Assembly (NCBI GenBank): GCA_905160935.1
Contig: CAJHZI010000316.1
Span: 1-64,000, forward strand
Origin: Enchytraeus crypticus
Taxonomy: Eukaryota; Annelida; Clitellata; Enchytraeida; Enchytraeidae
Direction: 5' to 3'
Length of the DNA: 64,000 bases
The position numbers and the translations under genes are program-made. The notes under the pieces were generated by a model that saw only the letters and a list, made by a program, of their open reading frames with translations, was not told where the DNA came from and made no database searches. Below are positions 1-13,100 of the stretch, piece by piece (position 1 is the first letter of the stretch; each line of letters begins with the position of its first letter).

Positions 1-747
1 TTACTCGCCTATTTAACGTTTATTTTTCTTTCAATATGCCGTTAGGTGAGCAATAAATTTCATAAAATCATATTAAATAAATTAAAGACGTTATATTAAA
101 TATATTAGCCTATATTAAATAGTACATAAAAGGAAATAAATTATATGAAATAAATTCTTAATGCAATAAATAAGTATAAAGATAATAAATTAAAAACAAC
201 AAAGTAAATAAAAGAACGTGACAGAGAAAAATACAAAGATAATCACACAACCTAAATATCAATCAATCAATAAAAATATATGAATCAATTAAAAAATCCA
301 TTCATGAATCAGTCAGTCAGTCATCATTCAACCAATTAATTATTTAATAAATCAATATATAAATAAATTAATCAATCATTCAATAGATCAATACCTAAAT
401 CAATTAATCAGTCATTTACTCATCATATATCAATCAATACGGAAAGTAATCTACCAAGTAAGAATTAATGCATTTACCAGATACATTTAAATGTTAAATG
501 ATAATATTGACGAATTTAATAACTTTGAAGCGAAGAAGTCCTCGATAAAAGTTTCCGATTACTAGTTATAGATTGAACATCGAAGTATTAGCATTAACGC
601 TTCTTTACCATCGGGACGCAGAAGTCCCGTCAACTTGGAACGGGAGATCTTTTATTCGTTACATGCAGATGATCGGAGAATTTTAATGGTTGGCATAGAT
701 CAGTTGAAATCCATCAAGACATCGAAATAGGAGAGTGTTTTTATAAC
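1..747. other. AT-rich non-coding flank with (AATC)n-like runs
   Basis: No gene is recognisable here. About 240-430 is built of degenerate tetranucleotide runs of the AATC/AATT type, and the rest is AT-rich single-copy sequence without a long open frame. Confidence 0.6.
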
Positions 748-819
748 GTAACTGACATCGTTTTCGAGTAAGGAAACTGACGTTAACAGTTGATTTAGCA
801 AGTAGACAGACAAACAAAC

Positions 820-860
<41 letters not shown>
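748..860 (+). repeat. SINE-A 3' fragment followed by (GA)n
   Basis: Bases 748-800 match the 3' part of the SINE family called SINE-A here (see 9657-9800): a 'ctgacatcg...gaggaaactgacgtt'-like core. It is followed at 822-857 by a (GA)n run. Only the tail of the element is present. Confidence 0.55.
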
Positions 861-1127
861 AAGAGAGCGAGGCCTATAAGAGAGCGAGGCCTATATAGTA
901 TGAGATGTAAATCGCCTAGTCGTTGCTCATTCTCTCTGTATACTATACTGTGTACTATTGTAGAGTAATCGTCCAGTTAGTCGACCACAATAGAAAGAGG
1001 CACGACTCTGGTCTTCGGTCATTTAAATATTTTTTGTGGGTGTCTAATTTAGAGTAAAATTTAGGCGAAGAAATGCTAAAAGCACAATCACTCCATAAAA
1101 CTGCCTAAATCTTTTATTTTTGTGTTG

Positions 1128-1207
1128 AACCGGTCGTTGCATTTTATTCGACAGCGGATCAGTAGGTACAGAGTTCAAATCCAGTGTTCTCCCCGTCACT
1201 GACGTGC
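1128..1207 (+). repeat. SINE-A fragment (tRNA-like half)
   Basis: A diverged copy of the tRNA-like half of SINE-A. It includes 'gcggatcagta' and a Pol III B-box-like 'gttcaaatcca', followed by 'cgtcactgac'. The A-box side is degraded. Confidence 0.5.
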
Positions 1208-1216
1208 GAAGGTAAG

Positions 1217-1430
1217 AGTGAATTAGAACGATAATTACAGTGAATGATCAACCATGTTGGTATCTACCACTTTTAGTACCAAAAGTCAAAACCGTTATGC
1301 AATTTATTCCATTTTTGTAACCAGTCCAATGAGTGTCCAAGATTTTACTTTCAGATCATCGCGGCAGGGAATCGAACCCGCGATAGTTCAACATCTCCTC
1401 TAACCATTAGGCTATTGAGACATTCAGCAT
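1217..1430 (-). repeat. SINE-B, tRNA-derived, near full length
   Basis: Read on the minus strand, this copy has a good Pol III A box (TAGCCTAATGG) and, about 35 bases on, a good B box (GGTTCGATTCC). A body of about 150 bp follows, containing 'ggacactcattggactggtta' without its last base, and it ends near 'ttcactgtaat'. The same element recurs at 14600-14828, 18903-19022, 39822-40015 and 55557-55775, so it is a dispersed family of about 210 bp. The tRNA-like head and composite body make it a SINE; I cannot name the family. Confidence 0.75.
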
Positions 1431-1480
1431 GTTATTGCATGCTACTGATTAGATAGTAACTAATTAATGTTAGAAACCTT

Positions 1481-2160
1481 AATGGTAACAGATCCGAAAT
1501 CTTGGTAACAGATCAAAAACCTTGGTAACAGATCAGAAACCATGGTAACAGATCAGAAACCTTGGTAACAGACCAGAAACCTTAGTAACAGATCAGAAAC
1601 CTTGGTAACAGATCAGAAACCTTGGTAACAGATCAGAAACCTTGGTAACAGACCAGAAGCCTTGGTAACAGACCAGAAACCTTGGTAACAGATCAGAAAC
1701 CTTAGTAACAGATCAGAAACCTTGGTAACAGATCAGAAACCTTGGTAACAGATCAGAAACCTTGGTAACAGATCAGAAACCTTGGTAACAGATCGGAAAC
1801 CTTAGTAACAGATCAGAAACCTTGGTAACAGACCAGAAACCTTTATAACAGATCAGAAACCTTGGTAACAGATCAAAAACCTTGGTAACAGATCGGAAAC
1901 CTTAGTAACAGATCAGAAACCTTGGTAACAGACCAGAAACCTTTATAACATATCAGAAACCTTGGCAACAGATCAGAAACCTTAGTAACAGATCAGAAAC
2001 ATTGATAACAGATCAGAAACCTTGGTAACAGATCAGAAACCTTGGTGACAGATCAGAAACCGTGGTAACAGATCAGAAACCTTGGTAACAGATCAGAAAC
2101 CTTTGTAACAGATCTGAAACCTTGGTAGCAGATCAGAAATCTTGGTAGCAGAACTTGAAC
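1481..2160. repeat. 20-bp satellite array, about 33 copies
   Basis: Tandem copies of a 20-bp unit, consensus cttggtaacagatcagaaac. From 1501 to about 2159 the period stays exactly 20 bp with only substitutions. Some variants recur in order: the block 1781-1880 (five units with 'cggaaac', 'cttagta', 'gaccaga', 'ctttata', 'caaaaac' variants) repeats from 1881, which suggests a 100-bp higher-order unit. There are no spacers, so it is not a CRISPR array. Confidence 0.92.
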
Positions 2161-3485
2161 GGAAAGTACAATGCAAAACAATACGCCTACAGTTAAGTGA
2201 TTTTTTAAACAAGAAGACCAAAAATTACAATTCGTTATGACGCTAGAATCGCCTGCGATTTTTCTCAGTTAACTGGCGCTTGATATTATCGAAGATGACC
2301 GTTCTAACCAAAATGATTTGTTTCGCCCACTAACTATCGTCTGGGGTGCATCCAAACTCTGAACCCTTTTCGAAGACGGAAAGGAAATTTCCTAGCTAAT
2401 CTAGAACTGCAAGCTAGCTATTGTCGTTCATTGAAATGGGCCTAAGAAGGTGGCGCAGATCTCGAGTAAGCAAGAGCCGGTGTTGTCACGTGCTTTAGTA
2501 CATGTCTAGGGTTCGCAGTGAAGTCGATACGTTACCGTGTTTTAAGTTTTGAATCGTTGTCTGCACATTTCTCAGGCGCAGTTTATAAGTGGCATGACCG
2601 ACTTGTTGCCGGTGCAGTTAAGTTTTAGCAGCCGCCGGGTTGTTTCAGTTTCTGAAAGATACTCTCGCGATTTTCCTGTACGCGATATGAATTAAATCAT
2701 CGGAGTTTTTTCTTTGGGATTGCAGAGATTATACGGACAGCTAGACGTGGCTTTCTGATGAATGCCACAGTAGTCACAGAAGCTAATATTTACGATAAAT
2801 AAATAAGAAGAAACTGTGTTTGCGCATTGCGACAAGTTGAAAAATATTTTGCAAAAGCAAAACACTCTGGTTGTCAGCAAATAGAAGCGAGCGGCGAGAG
2901 GCAATGTTAGGAGAACAGTAAAGCCTATCTCACTTATCTATTTTAATCAAAAAATTATAACTGATATCTAATTATTGACTATCGAAAGGTTAAGCGGCAG
3001 TACATCCTTTGAAGTTAATCGATTGTATTGAGAACTGCACAATTACTTGGATTTAAATCTGTCTAGTAATTCTACTAGCAACTGACATTGCTTTTATCGT
3101 GCACACTACCAAAAACTTGCGCTATTTCTGTGCGGTTTCTAAGGAAAGAATAAGAAGAGAAACAGAAGAAGAAAAGTAAAGAAGAGAAGGAAAAAGAAGT
3201 AGAGAAAAAAAAGAAAGGAAGAACTGAAGAAAATTTAAAAGTCGAAGAGAAAAATTACAATTAAAGAAGAAAAGGTAAGTAGCCAATAAGACGGCAGAAA
3301 AGAATAGGAATAAGAATATGTATAGAAGGAATATAAAGAAGTGATTGGTCGAAGTCGAGTAGAGTTTAATTGGAGTCAAGCTGTGCGTAGATTGGTACAG
3401 GTAAACTGTGATAACACATTTATCAAAGGATTCTGTGGAATAATCAGACACACGTGTGTCGAGGTGGATAGGTTAACAACTGAAC
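2161..3485 (+). promoter_or_regulatory. presumed promoter and 5' UTR region of the ERR gene
   Basis: This is mostly single-copy, non-repetitive DNA between the satellite and the first coding exon at 3486. I see no TATA box in a convincing position and cannot place the transcription start. Short open frames on the minus strand here (for example 3122-3451) are A/T-rich low-complexity shadows. The role is inferred only from position. Confidence 0.3.
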
Positions 3486-3667
3486 ATGGCGACAATGACG
3501 CAGAATAGTGGAATGGAGGAACTGTATAGCAATCAGTTAGGTTTGTAAATTAACTCTGCTATTAATTATTAGTATTATACTACTGGTTTAATACATCTCT
3601 CTCTACTTCTATCTATATCTTTCTCTCTCACTCTCTTTTTCTCTCTCTCTCTGCTTCTATAAATCTC

Positions 3668-3724
<57 letters not shown>

Positions 3725-4207
3725 AATGTTCTCTTAGGTGGCAGGTCTAAGATACTTACTCCTACTAACAGTCTACGTTCATTAAGAACACTCGAATCCT
3801 TGGCTAAGAAGTCATATAAAAAGTTGATACAGCACAAGGGCTAAGCCTTTCTAAACCTTATCATAGCATTTAGCTTGTTAAATGTTAATATGCAGCTTGC
3901 GAGATAATTTTCATTACCTCAACTCATTTAATTGCTTGGTCTCCTTTTAGGATACTGGCTGTTAACGGTTGGTCTATTCTTGAGTGTCCCACGCTCAACA
4001 CGATATATTCTAATATACAATTATATTGTACGCTCAGTGCTTGTACTATTGTACTATATTTTACTATTGTCCTATATTGTACTGTATTATATTATTGGAT
4101 AATCCCTTCACCTAAGACTATGCTTAACCACACCTTAAAGCTTGGGATTAATATGGCTTCTGAGGTGGTTTCCCGTTTCATTTCTCAGATAGTGCTTAGA
4201 CACAATA

Positions 4208-4259
<52 letters not shown>

Positions 4260-7200
4260 ACATACAATGTAATGTAATATATTATGATATATCGCTTTAA
4301 TAATAGTTCATAATTAATAATTTAATAATAGTTATAATTAATAATTTAATTAAAAATAGTAAATAATTTTAATAATATTTTTAAACTTTTCGTAAACATG
4401 TAGGCCTACGCTCATATTACGATTGTTCATTTATTGTTTCTGTATCCTACGATGGCATACATGTCATGTGTTACAAGTAACACAGATCAATGTCCTGGTA
4501 ATGATTTTCAATATAGGCTTTTGGACTTGTCCCTTCATTGGACCTTTAATTGCTGCTCCTCAGCTTGACTTTGGTTCTGAAGTGCTCGAAGTCATCGTTG
4601 ACGACAGTAGCACACTATTTATTTTTTTAAAATAATTATTATGGTAGTCAGCTAGATAAGGTACTCGTCACTGACGACCAATTTTTCTCGCGATATGCAT
4701 TTTGTGTCTTTGCTGAAAATAAACATATAATCTATTCTATTCTACTCTATTCTATTTCTATTCTATTCTATTCTATTCTACTCTATTCTATTTCTATTCT
4801 ATTCTATTCTATTTCTATTCTATTCTATTCTATTCTATTCTATTCTATTTGATGTTGTTGCCGTTCTTGCTACCTGAGTGGTGAAATAAAAGCTATATAT
4901 GTTACCGTGGATTGAAAATAAAAGCAATTATCTCTCTAAGTTGGGTGTCTCTTTAATGTGGGGATTTGCATAATATAGGACCGTGACAAAAGGGTTTGAT
5001 CTTTGGTCTCATTTTTGGGCTTGGTTAAATGATCGTGTGTTTGGTCTCCACAAGTTACCTGTATCGCTGCAGTATGGAAATAGGCGTTAAATTTAATCTC
5101 TTACCGTTTATTAATTTAACGTATCATTTTATCTATTCAGTCAATCGAGATAATTATAATTTCTATACTTAACAATATATTCCGCTTCTATCAGGTTCTG
5201 GCTGAATACTAAACGGGGTCTTCAACCGAAAGTCTGCAGACCGTAAAGCTTGTTTCTTGAAGTATCTTGAAACATTGCATTTTTCGCTTCGCGATTATCT
5301 TTTGGATACAAAAATGGATATTTTATTTTACGAAAATTACAATGACACTATACACCATACATAGAACGACGTGAAAATGGACATACAGGCCCGAAGGCTC
5401 TGACGCATGCCCACAAAGGCTACAACTAAATTAAAATCAGTTCACGGTACAATAATGTAATAGCTAATTAATTCTAAAATACTGATAAATATAAAATTTT
5501 GTAGAAGAACTAGCGACAGATAAATAATCGATTACGATATAGATACAGCTATAATTGTACTTAACCGTCATGAAATCTAGCTTTGAGAGACATAGGCCTA
5601 TTATAGGTAATCATGCCAATATGTATTTAACCATTGAACATAAAAGACTGTAAACCACCTAAGTTTTGGATTAATCTAGGTAAATGCGCCTAACTTGTTT
5701 AGTGTTTGGTTTGGTTAGGCAACACCAGACTAACCAATAATAAAGAGTTTACGATCTGAACCAGATGTATTTAGTTCGACGACTGGCGAGGATCATGTGC
5801 CAAATTATTTGTCTGCCGCAAAATGGATGTACATTTTACTAGAATTTCTTTTACGAAATTTCTATTCGCGATAGAATAGGAGAATAGCTAGCTCTAACTT
5901 CTTTTGTGCTTAAATGAAAGAACGGTAAGAATTTTCCTATTGTTTTTTTTAAAGATTTATATTCTTAATTCTAAGCTAGAGAAATTTACTTATTTATCAA
6001 GATATGTGTCATTTTTTCTAATTTATTTTATCGAATTTGTAGCTATAGTGTGTCAGTTTACGAATATTAACCAAAATTTATAGTAATACGATATTCGTCC
6101 ATATATTCCGAAACATTTTAACATAAAAATTGTCCATTTCGTTCATTATTTTATCTGAACGGCGAGTTCTCTGAACTTGTAGTGAATTTTCAGATTCTGG
6201 TCGTCTCGTGACCTCGGCCTCATTTGAAGGTCAAATTCATAATCGATGTTTACTTTTGGCATCTACTTATTGTTTATATTTTGTCAGATTTGCCTAATTG
6301 TTAAATAATTTGATATTATATCGCACATTTTCGTGTTATTTGATAGCGAAAGCAAAATACTGTTGCATTTAGAAGAACCTTTGATTAACCAATAATAAAT
6401 CTGTAACTTATAGTTTTAAAACACGCATTTTATCGTAGGAAAATGCTAGAAATTGCCCGAGGCAAATTTTACGCCCCCTTTTGAAAATTAAAATAATTTT
6501 TGAAGTAAATGTAATTCTTTTTGTCTTTTATCCATTGTTAGTTTTTTGTATTAATTTCACTCGTAATGTAGTTATATGTAGTCATTAAATAACTTTGAAA
6601 AGATATGAAACTACGTTGAATTTAGTTTATTAGTGTTGCACATGGCTTATCTTTTGTTTATTGGCTAAGGATGTTGGCTGATAAGCATGCGTGATCGTTT
6701 CAAATTTGATTAATTTGTTACTCAAATATTTATTAATTTAGGCTTGATTAAAAATAAGATTAATTTTACTGTTTCCTCCAATATCTGATTTGTTTCAATT
6801 TTCTAGCACTGAAAATTATTACTGGTGAATATATATCATTTGGTGAACATGCATGTGATAGCTCACAAGGCCTCAGCCCGATACTATCAAAACCTAGTTA
6901 AACTAACTGTAAACTAGAAAGTTTAAATTCATAACTTAAAAATAGTTCACAGGTGTCTGCTTGCTAACCGTGAAACAAGAGGCATTGTCTTCAGCCAGTA
7001 CTTATTGTTTAGAAATCAGTACCATGTAATGTGACAAAAATGTACAATTTATACCTTTAATGAACACCTTTGTCTTGAAATTCCCTCAGTAGTGTAATAA
7101 ATTTTACTTTCATTTTTTTGCCGATACAGAGGTAGCAGTAAGAACGGATTCAGTGTTCAATCTCTCGACAGTAGTTGCTACCACTACGGCAGGTGAGTTC

Positions 7201-10032
7201 ATACAACTCCTACAAGCCGTCTCTAACATACCTCCTTCAGAACAACAGTGTAGTTCAACCAGTAACGGACAGTTAGCTCTTCAGCTTAATTTATCCGAAC
7301 CAGATCCAAATCCTTCGCAACTCTCACCTTACAGCCAACAGGACCAATTCAGCGATCTAAACAACAATCAGCTGTCACCTTTTAGTAAGAAACTTCTGGA
7401 AGACAGCGTAAATCTGTCGCCGTTCAATCACGAGCAACAATTACAAGGCCTACACGACTTACCCCAACCGTCTTTCTCTCGACCGTTAAATTCACCAACC
7501 AAACAAATTAATTTAACGTCCCCGCTCAGGCATTTGATAAAAACCGGCTCCGTGCAGCAACAGGAAGTCAGTTGGTCCACAGGGTGGAGTGATTTCTCCG
7601 ACTTTTCCTGTGGGACTCTTATGGAAGGAATCCTGACGGAGGAGGTTAACGAAAGAGGTTTTGAGGACACTTCAAATGTGCACATGTTTACAGATGATCA
7701 GACGCTGGTTTGCGCTAAACGAGTTAAATACGGGAATGATCTCAATCGAAGTCTAAGCAGCGACAGTATGCTAACGGCATCACCTTGTAACAGCAATATG
7801 TCAGGTAGAGTAGTCTTGTGTGTAAAATATTGTGGCTGTAGAACTAAGTTATTATAGGAATAATACTGTGCTTTTCTAAAATATATGCTATACGTGTTTA
7901 GCTATTGACACCGCTATTCATATCATTAACCACCGCTATTCATATCATTAGACACCACTATTCATATCATTAAACACCGCTATTCATATCATTATACATC
8001 ACTATTCATACTTTAATCATTAGACACCACTATTCATATCGTGTCTTATTTTGAATTAGGATTGTGTTCTCGTTCATGTAATAGTCTATGAAACAAACAT
8101 TACGTGAAACGCAGAACTTTGCAGAAATTCAATGATAGTACTCTAGGAAGGTACTTCAACTTACTACTCAACCATTTATCTGTATTGGACTTTAAGGGCA
8201 AGAAAGACATCTAAAGTACTCTTAATATTTGTCAAATAAAAACATTGTTAGATTATATTCTCTTTTACAGTACAGTATTATACATCTTTATAATTATTAT
8301 TAATCTGTTAATAGTAAATTATTATTTATTAAAGGGCAAGTTTGATCTTCTGTAGTTGAGGTGATGAGTGTAGGAGTCCTATTTCTGTAGTTGAGGTGAA
8401 GAGTGTAGAATCTTGTTTCTGTAGTTTAGGTGATGTGCACACTCAGTGTAGAATCTTGTTTTCTGGTATTTCAGGAAGTGGAGACTACAAACAACAGTTT
8501 ATAATCAGACAGAGATCCAACAATTCATTGTCTTCTTCGTTATCATCTTCCTCATCGTTATCTTGCCTCTCCCAGCCTGATCTTCTACAGCAGCAACAAC
8601 AACAACAACGAGAAGATTCCAGTCAGCAGCAGAAATTCTGCCTGGTTTGTGGTGACGTGGCATCAGGGCTGCACTATGGAGCTTCATCCTGTGAGGCCTG
8701 CAAGGCTTTCTTTAAGAGAACCGTTCAAGGTACTGTTCTATTAATGTATTGTCTATTTATTGTTCTACTAATTTATTGTCCATTTATTTATTGCTCTACT
8801 AATTCATTGTCTATTTATTTATTAATTAAAAATTTTATTAATTTATTAATTTTTTATTTTCTTATTAATTGTTGAACGGCTAACTTTGAAATAAAACATA
8901 GTTCTCTCTCTAATCAGCACGATTAACCGCTTGATGGATTTAAGAATTGAAAACATTACACATTGAAACTACATGATACATTGAAAACAGCCTGCACTGA
9001 TTACTTCGTTGTTATATTATGTTTTTTTCGGTAAAAGCTGTAAAGCCAATGTTAACGTCAGTTTCATCTCTCGAAAGCATATGAGTGACGGGAAAGCCCA
9101 GGATTTGAAGCCACACTTATTGATCTGAGGTCAGATATCTTATCGACACATCACCCCTGGCCCTAGCGAGTATCATTTTTTTATTTATAAAAATGTCAAG
9201 ACATGTTCTAGAAGTAATCATTTAATTAATGGCATGCTGCATTTTTGACTATTTCAATAATAACAATAACAACAATTAGAGTTCTCCAGTCATCAATGAC
9301 AACATCGAGCACTATTGAGACAAAATCAAGCCGGCGAGCAATAAGAAGGTCCAAAAACGGCGCAAATTCCAAAATCCAGAATATCATTCCAAAGTAAAGG
9401 GAATTAAAGAAAAGGAGGTTTTGGCGCATTTCATTTTAGATTTATTTCCTGATTGATTGATTGATTGCTGACAGGTAACGTGGAGTATGTATGTCAGGCG
9501 GGGGGTAAATGCTTGATGACGAAGAGGGGCAGAAAGGCTTGCCAGGCGTGTCGCTACAACAAGTGTGTGAGGATAGGCATGCTGAGAGAAGGTACGTTAG
9601 AAATACTCTAACGCCTCTGGTCAAGAGCAAGTTTAACGTTAGTTTTCATCTAAAACTGGCTGGAGCGAGTGGCGATGTCGGTAAGATACTCGACCGCGGA
9701 TCAGTATGTGCGGGGTTCAAATCCTGGGCTCACCCGTCACTGACATCGCTTTCGAGTGAAGAAACTGACGTTAACATTAGCTTTTTTAGCTTTATTTCTC
9801 TAAGAGATGTCAGTGATGGGCGAGCTCAGGTTTGAAAATTCAAGTCTGGTGATATTTGAGGCACATGCGGCCCTGGTAAAGAAATAGTTTACTGTATAGC
9901 AATTACCTGCAAATGTATATTTATAACTATAGCAATATGGTATTATGCAAAAAAAGTTGAGAGATAGAGCCACTAGGGGACAAAGCTTTCCTATGAAAGC
10001 TGTTAGAACTTTTAAATTCTTAATCCTTCTAC

Positions 10033-10106
<74 letters not shown>

Positions 10107-13100
10107 CTTTTGTATTGTTGTGTTGATACTTGTATATCTATGTATTGTTTATGTGTTGATACTTGTATATCTATGTATTGTTATGTGTTGATACTTGTAT
10201 ATCTATGTATTGTTATGTGTTGATACTTGTATATCTTTGTATTGTTATGTGTTGATACTTGTATATCTATGTATTGTTATGTATTGATACTTGTATATCT
10301 TTGTATTATTATGTGTAAATACGTGTAGTTCGTTGTATTGTCATATGTAAATAATTATTTACAAAGATACACCATTATAATTGTGTATCTTTGTATTTTT
10401 TGGTTGAGTTGCCTGAATTCATTTTAAGGGATGTATTTTTGTGTATATCTGTACTTCGCTGCTGTGTACTAGTGTTTGTATATGAATGTATGGGCAGGTG
10501 AGTGTATATGCATTTGAATAAATATGCAGGCATACGAGCAGACAGACAAAGAGGTGGACAGCACAAACATCGCATGACACACTTTAGTCCTCTCTCCTCA
10601 CCCCCATCTGGTGGCAGAATTGTGAAACTAGAGGGAGCGAACTCCCCAACATCTAAGTCAAATGGTGAGTGGCGGAGAATAATTTAAATTCTAATTCTAC
10701 TGCATTCTAATTTTAATTCTACTGCATTAGATATTTAGATTTATATGAGCAATAACATTTGAAACTACAAATAAATGTAAATAAGATATCAGCAATTATA
10801 TATGTGCCGTGAACAATGTATCAAATGTCCTATTTTATATTTAAGTTTTGTATCATTTATATCGAACTGGATTTAGTATTAGCTGAAGCCCGTGACAATG
10901 TTGATATGATACTCGACTGCAGATCAGTATGTTTGAGTTCAAATCCTGGGCTCGCCCGTCAGTGACATCGCTTTCGAGTGAGGAAACTGACATTAACCTA
11001 TATTTATTTAAATAAATAAATTTATTTCTTTTTTATTTTGTTTATTTATTTAATGTATTTATTTGCTTCTTTGAACAGATGACAGACTGCTGAACTGCCT
11101 CCTGTCTATTGAGCCTTCTAAATTATTTGTGAGATCTGACACCAGTCTCGAGAATGGTAACGCTAAGTTAACCACGGCGCTGTTGGATCTCGCCGATAAA
11201 GAACTAGTAGCAATGATCTGCTGGGCTAAACAGATACCAGGTTCGTAGCTCAGAGTTACGACTGATTGATAAATTTCCAAAGTTTAGCGTTTCTCGTCTT
11301 TCTGCAGTCATCTTCATCATCATCTTCCCTTAAATCACAGTTTAACCAGGATCGGAATACGAATAAACAGTTTATCCATTCGTTCTAGTTTTTGTAGCAA
11401 TTTCTGGAGCCTAGGCGCTCACCAACAGAATGCCCTTTTGCCGTTGGTGTGGTTCTTAGTGCTTTAGTCGCCTCCTACAACACGTGCATATTTACACGAT
11501 TTGTTTATTCTTCAAGCAACTCAGACACAACACGGGTACAAAGCCCAACTGTTCAAAATTTTAATATGTATCTGGGAATCTCATATATTACAGATTGGCT
11601 GAGGGTGGATAGATTACAGTTGATGTTTGATGTAGGCAGGATGAAGTATTTACTTAATTAAATAGTTGATGTACATAGACATTACGTGTCATTTGACGTG
11701 TAAATATCTTCTCATTTCTCTCTGAAGAGCAGGAGTGACTTTTAAAGTGAAGGAGATTGTAAGAGTAGAGGTGAATAGTTGTAGTACCCTATAGTAGAAA
11801 TCTCGAGGCATTTAATGTCTTACTCTTTTTAAAATTTGTATCATTTAATAATATAATATAGTTTTAACGTCTGTCTCCTCATCCAAGGATGATGTCAGGG
11901 AATTTACTTAGTAAGATTGCTAGAATTGAGGGCCACGTTTCTCTATAAATATCTCTCCTAATTAATTAGTTACTAATTTATTATTAATTTATTATTAACG
12001 ACTATCTATCTGTATAGCAAATAGTTATAGATATTTTGATTCTATTTGCTCAGGTTTCTGTGAGATAGCGATAGAGAACCAGGTCAGTCTATTCCACTAC
12101 GCCTGGTTGGATCTCATGTGTCTAAGCGTCGCCTACCGATCCTCGCCTTACAATGGAATCCTGCGATTTGCAGACGACTGCAATCTTGCCGAACCCTCTG
12201 CGTCCGATGGAAATCCCGACTCGGGTAAACCCCACGTGGGTCTTCCCCCGCAGTTGGACACAGCGCTGAGAAGTTTAGCGCGGAGGTTGACGGAGCTAAG
12301 TGTTCAATATGAGGAATTTGTCCTGCTCAAGTCACTTGTTCTAATGCACGCCGGTACGGACATCGCTTTTGTTCAGTTTACTAGTGACCAGTAGAATTGA
12401 TACTCTTTGCTGACTGATTTGATGAATTGATGACTTCTGGCAGTAATAGATAAGAAAATAATAAAAATAACATTAAAAAATTGAAAGCTTATTTTTATTG
12501 CTTAACCTACTAAAAGCTGACGTTTTTATATGCTTTTGAAAATTTGAAAATTTACCGTAAAGTTCTTATGAGCGTTATCTTTATATTTGATCGATTGGTC
12601 TATTGACTGGTGTGTAACTGATTTTATATCCATTGTTTGATTGATCGATGGACTTATTGATTGACAGATATGGAGCTAGCAGAAGATGTGCCATCTGTGC
12701 GTAAGCTGCGGGACGCTCTGTACGACTCACTGCTCAACTACGAGGTGTCGCGCGGTGACGCAGACTATCACCGCAGGATTGGTCGACTGTTGCTGGTGCT
12801 GCCGCTGGTTGTCCGCAGTCGTCTGCGACTCTCTGATTACTGGCGAGCGGTCAAACTTTCCGGACGAAAAATCCCACAGCGACTTCTGAGTGAAATGATT
12901 GACTTTTCCTGCTCAATCGCTACGAAGGGTTGCGGAATTGGTGATGGTTGTTGTTTAAATAGTGGACTGAGAAATATGGGGGAAACGAGCTCGGCTAGAG
13001 GAAGGGGAGCAGATTGTTGGGGGGGCTCCAGGGAGAGTGGTGATGAAAAATGGACTGGAAGGATTGATGAGGAGACGTTTGGAGGAGGGGGCAAGAGAGA

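Noticed and set aside
1481-2160. CRISPR-like array of regular 20-bp repeats
   Set aside because: The repeats are contiguous with no spacers, and the window is a eukaryotic nuclear sequence.
7153-7857. Non-ATG start of the receptor at 7153
   Set aside because: The frame is open back to an acceptor at 7129, and a phase-matched exon with a good ATG lies at 3486-3540.
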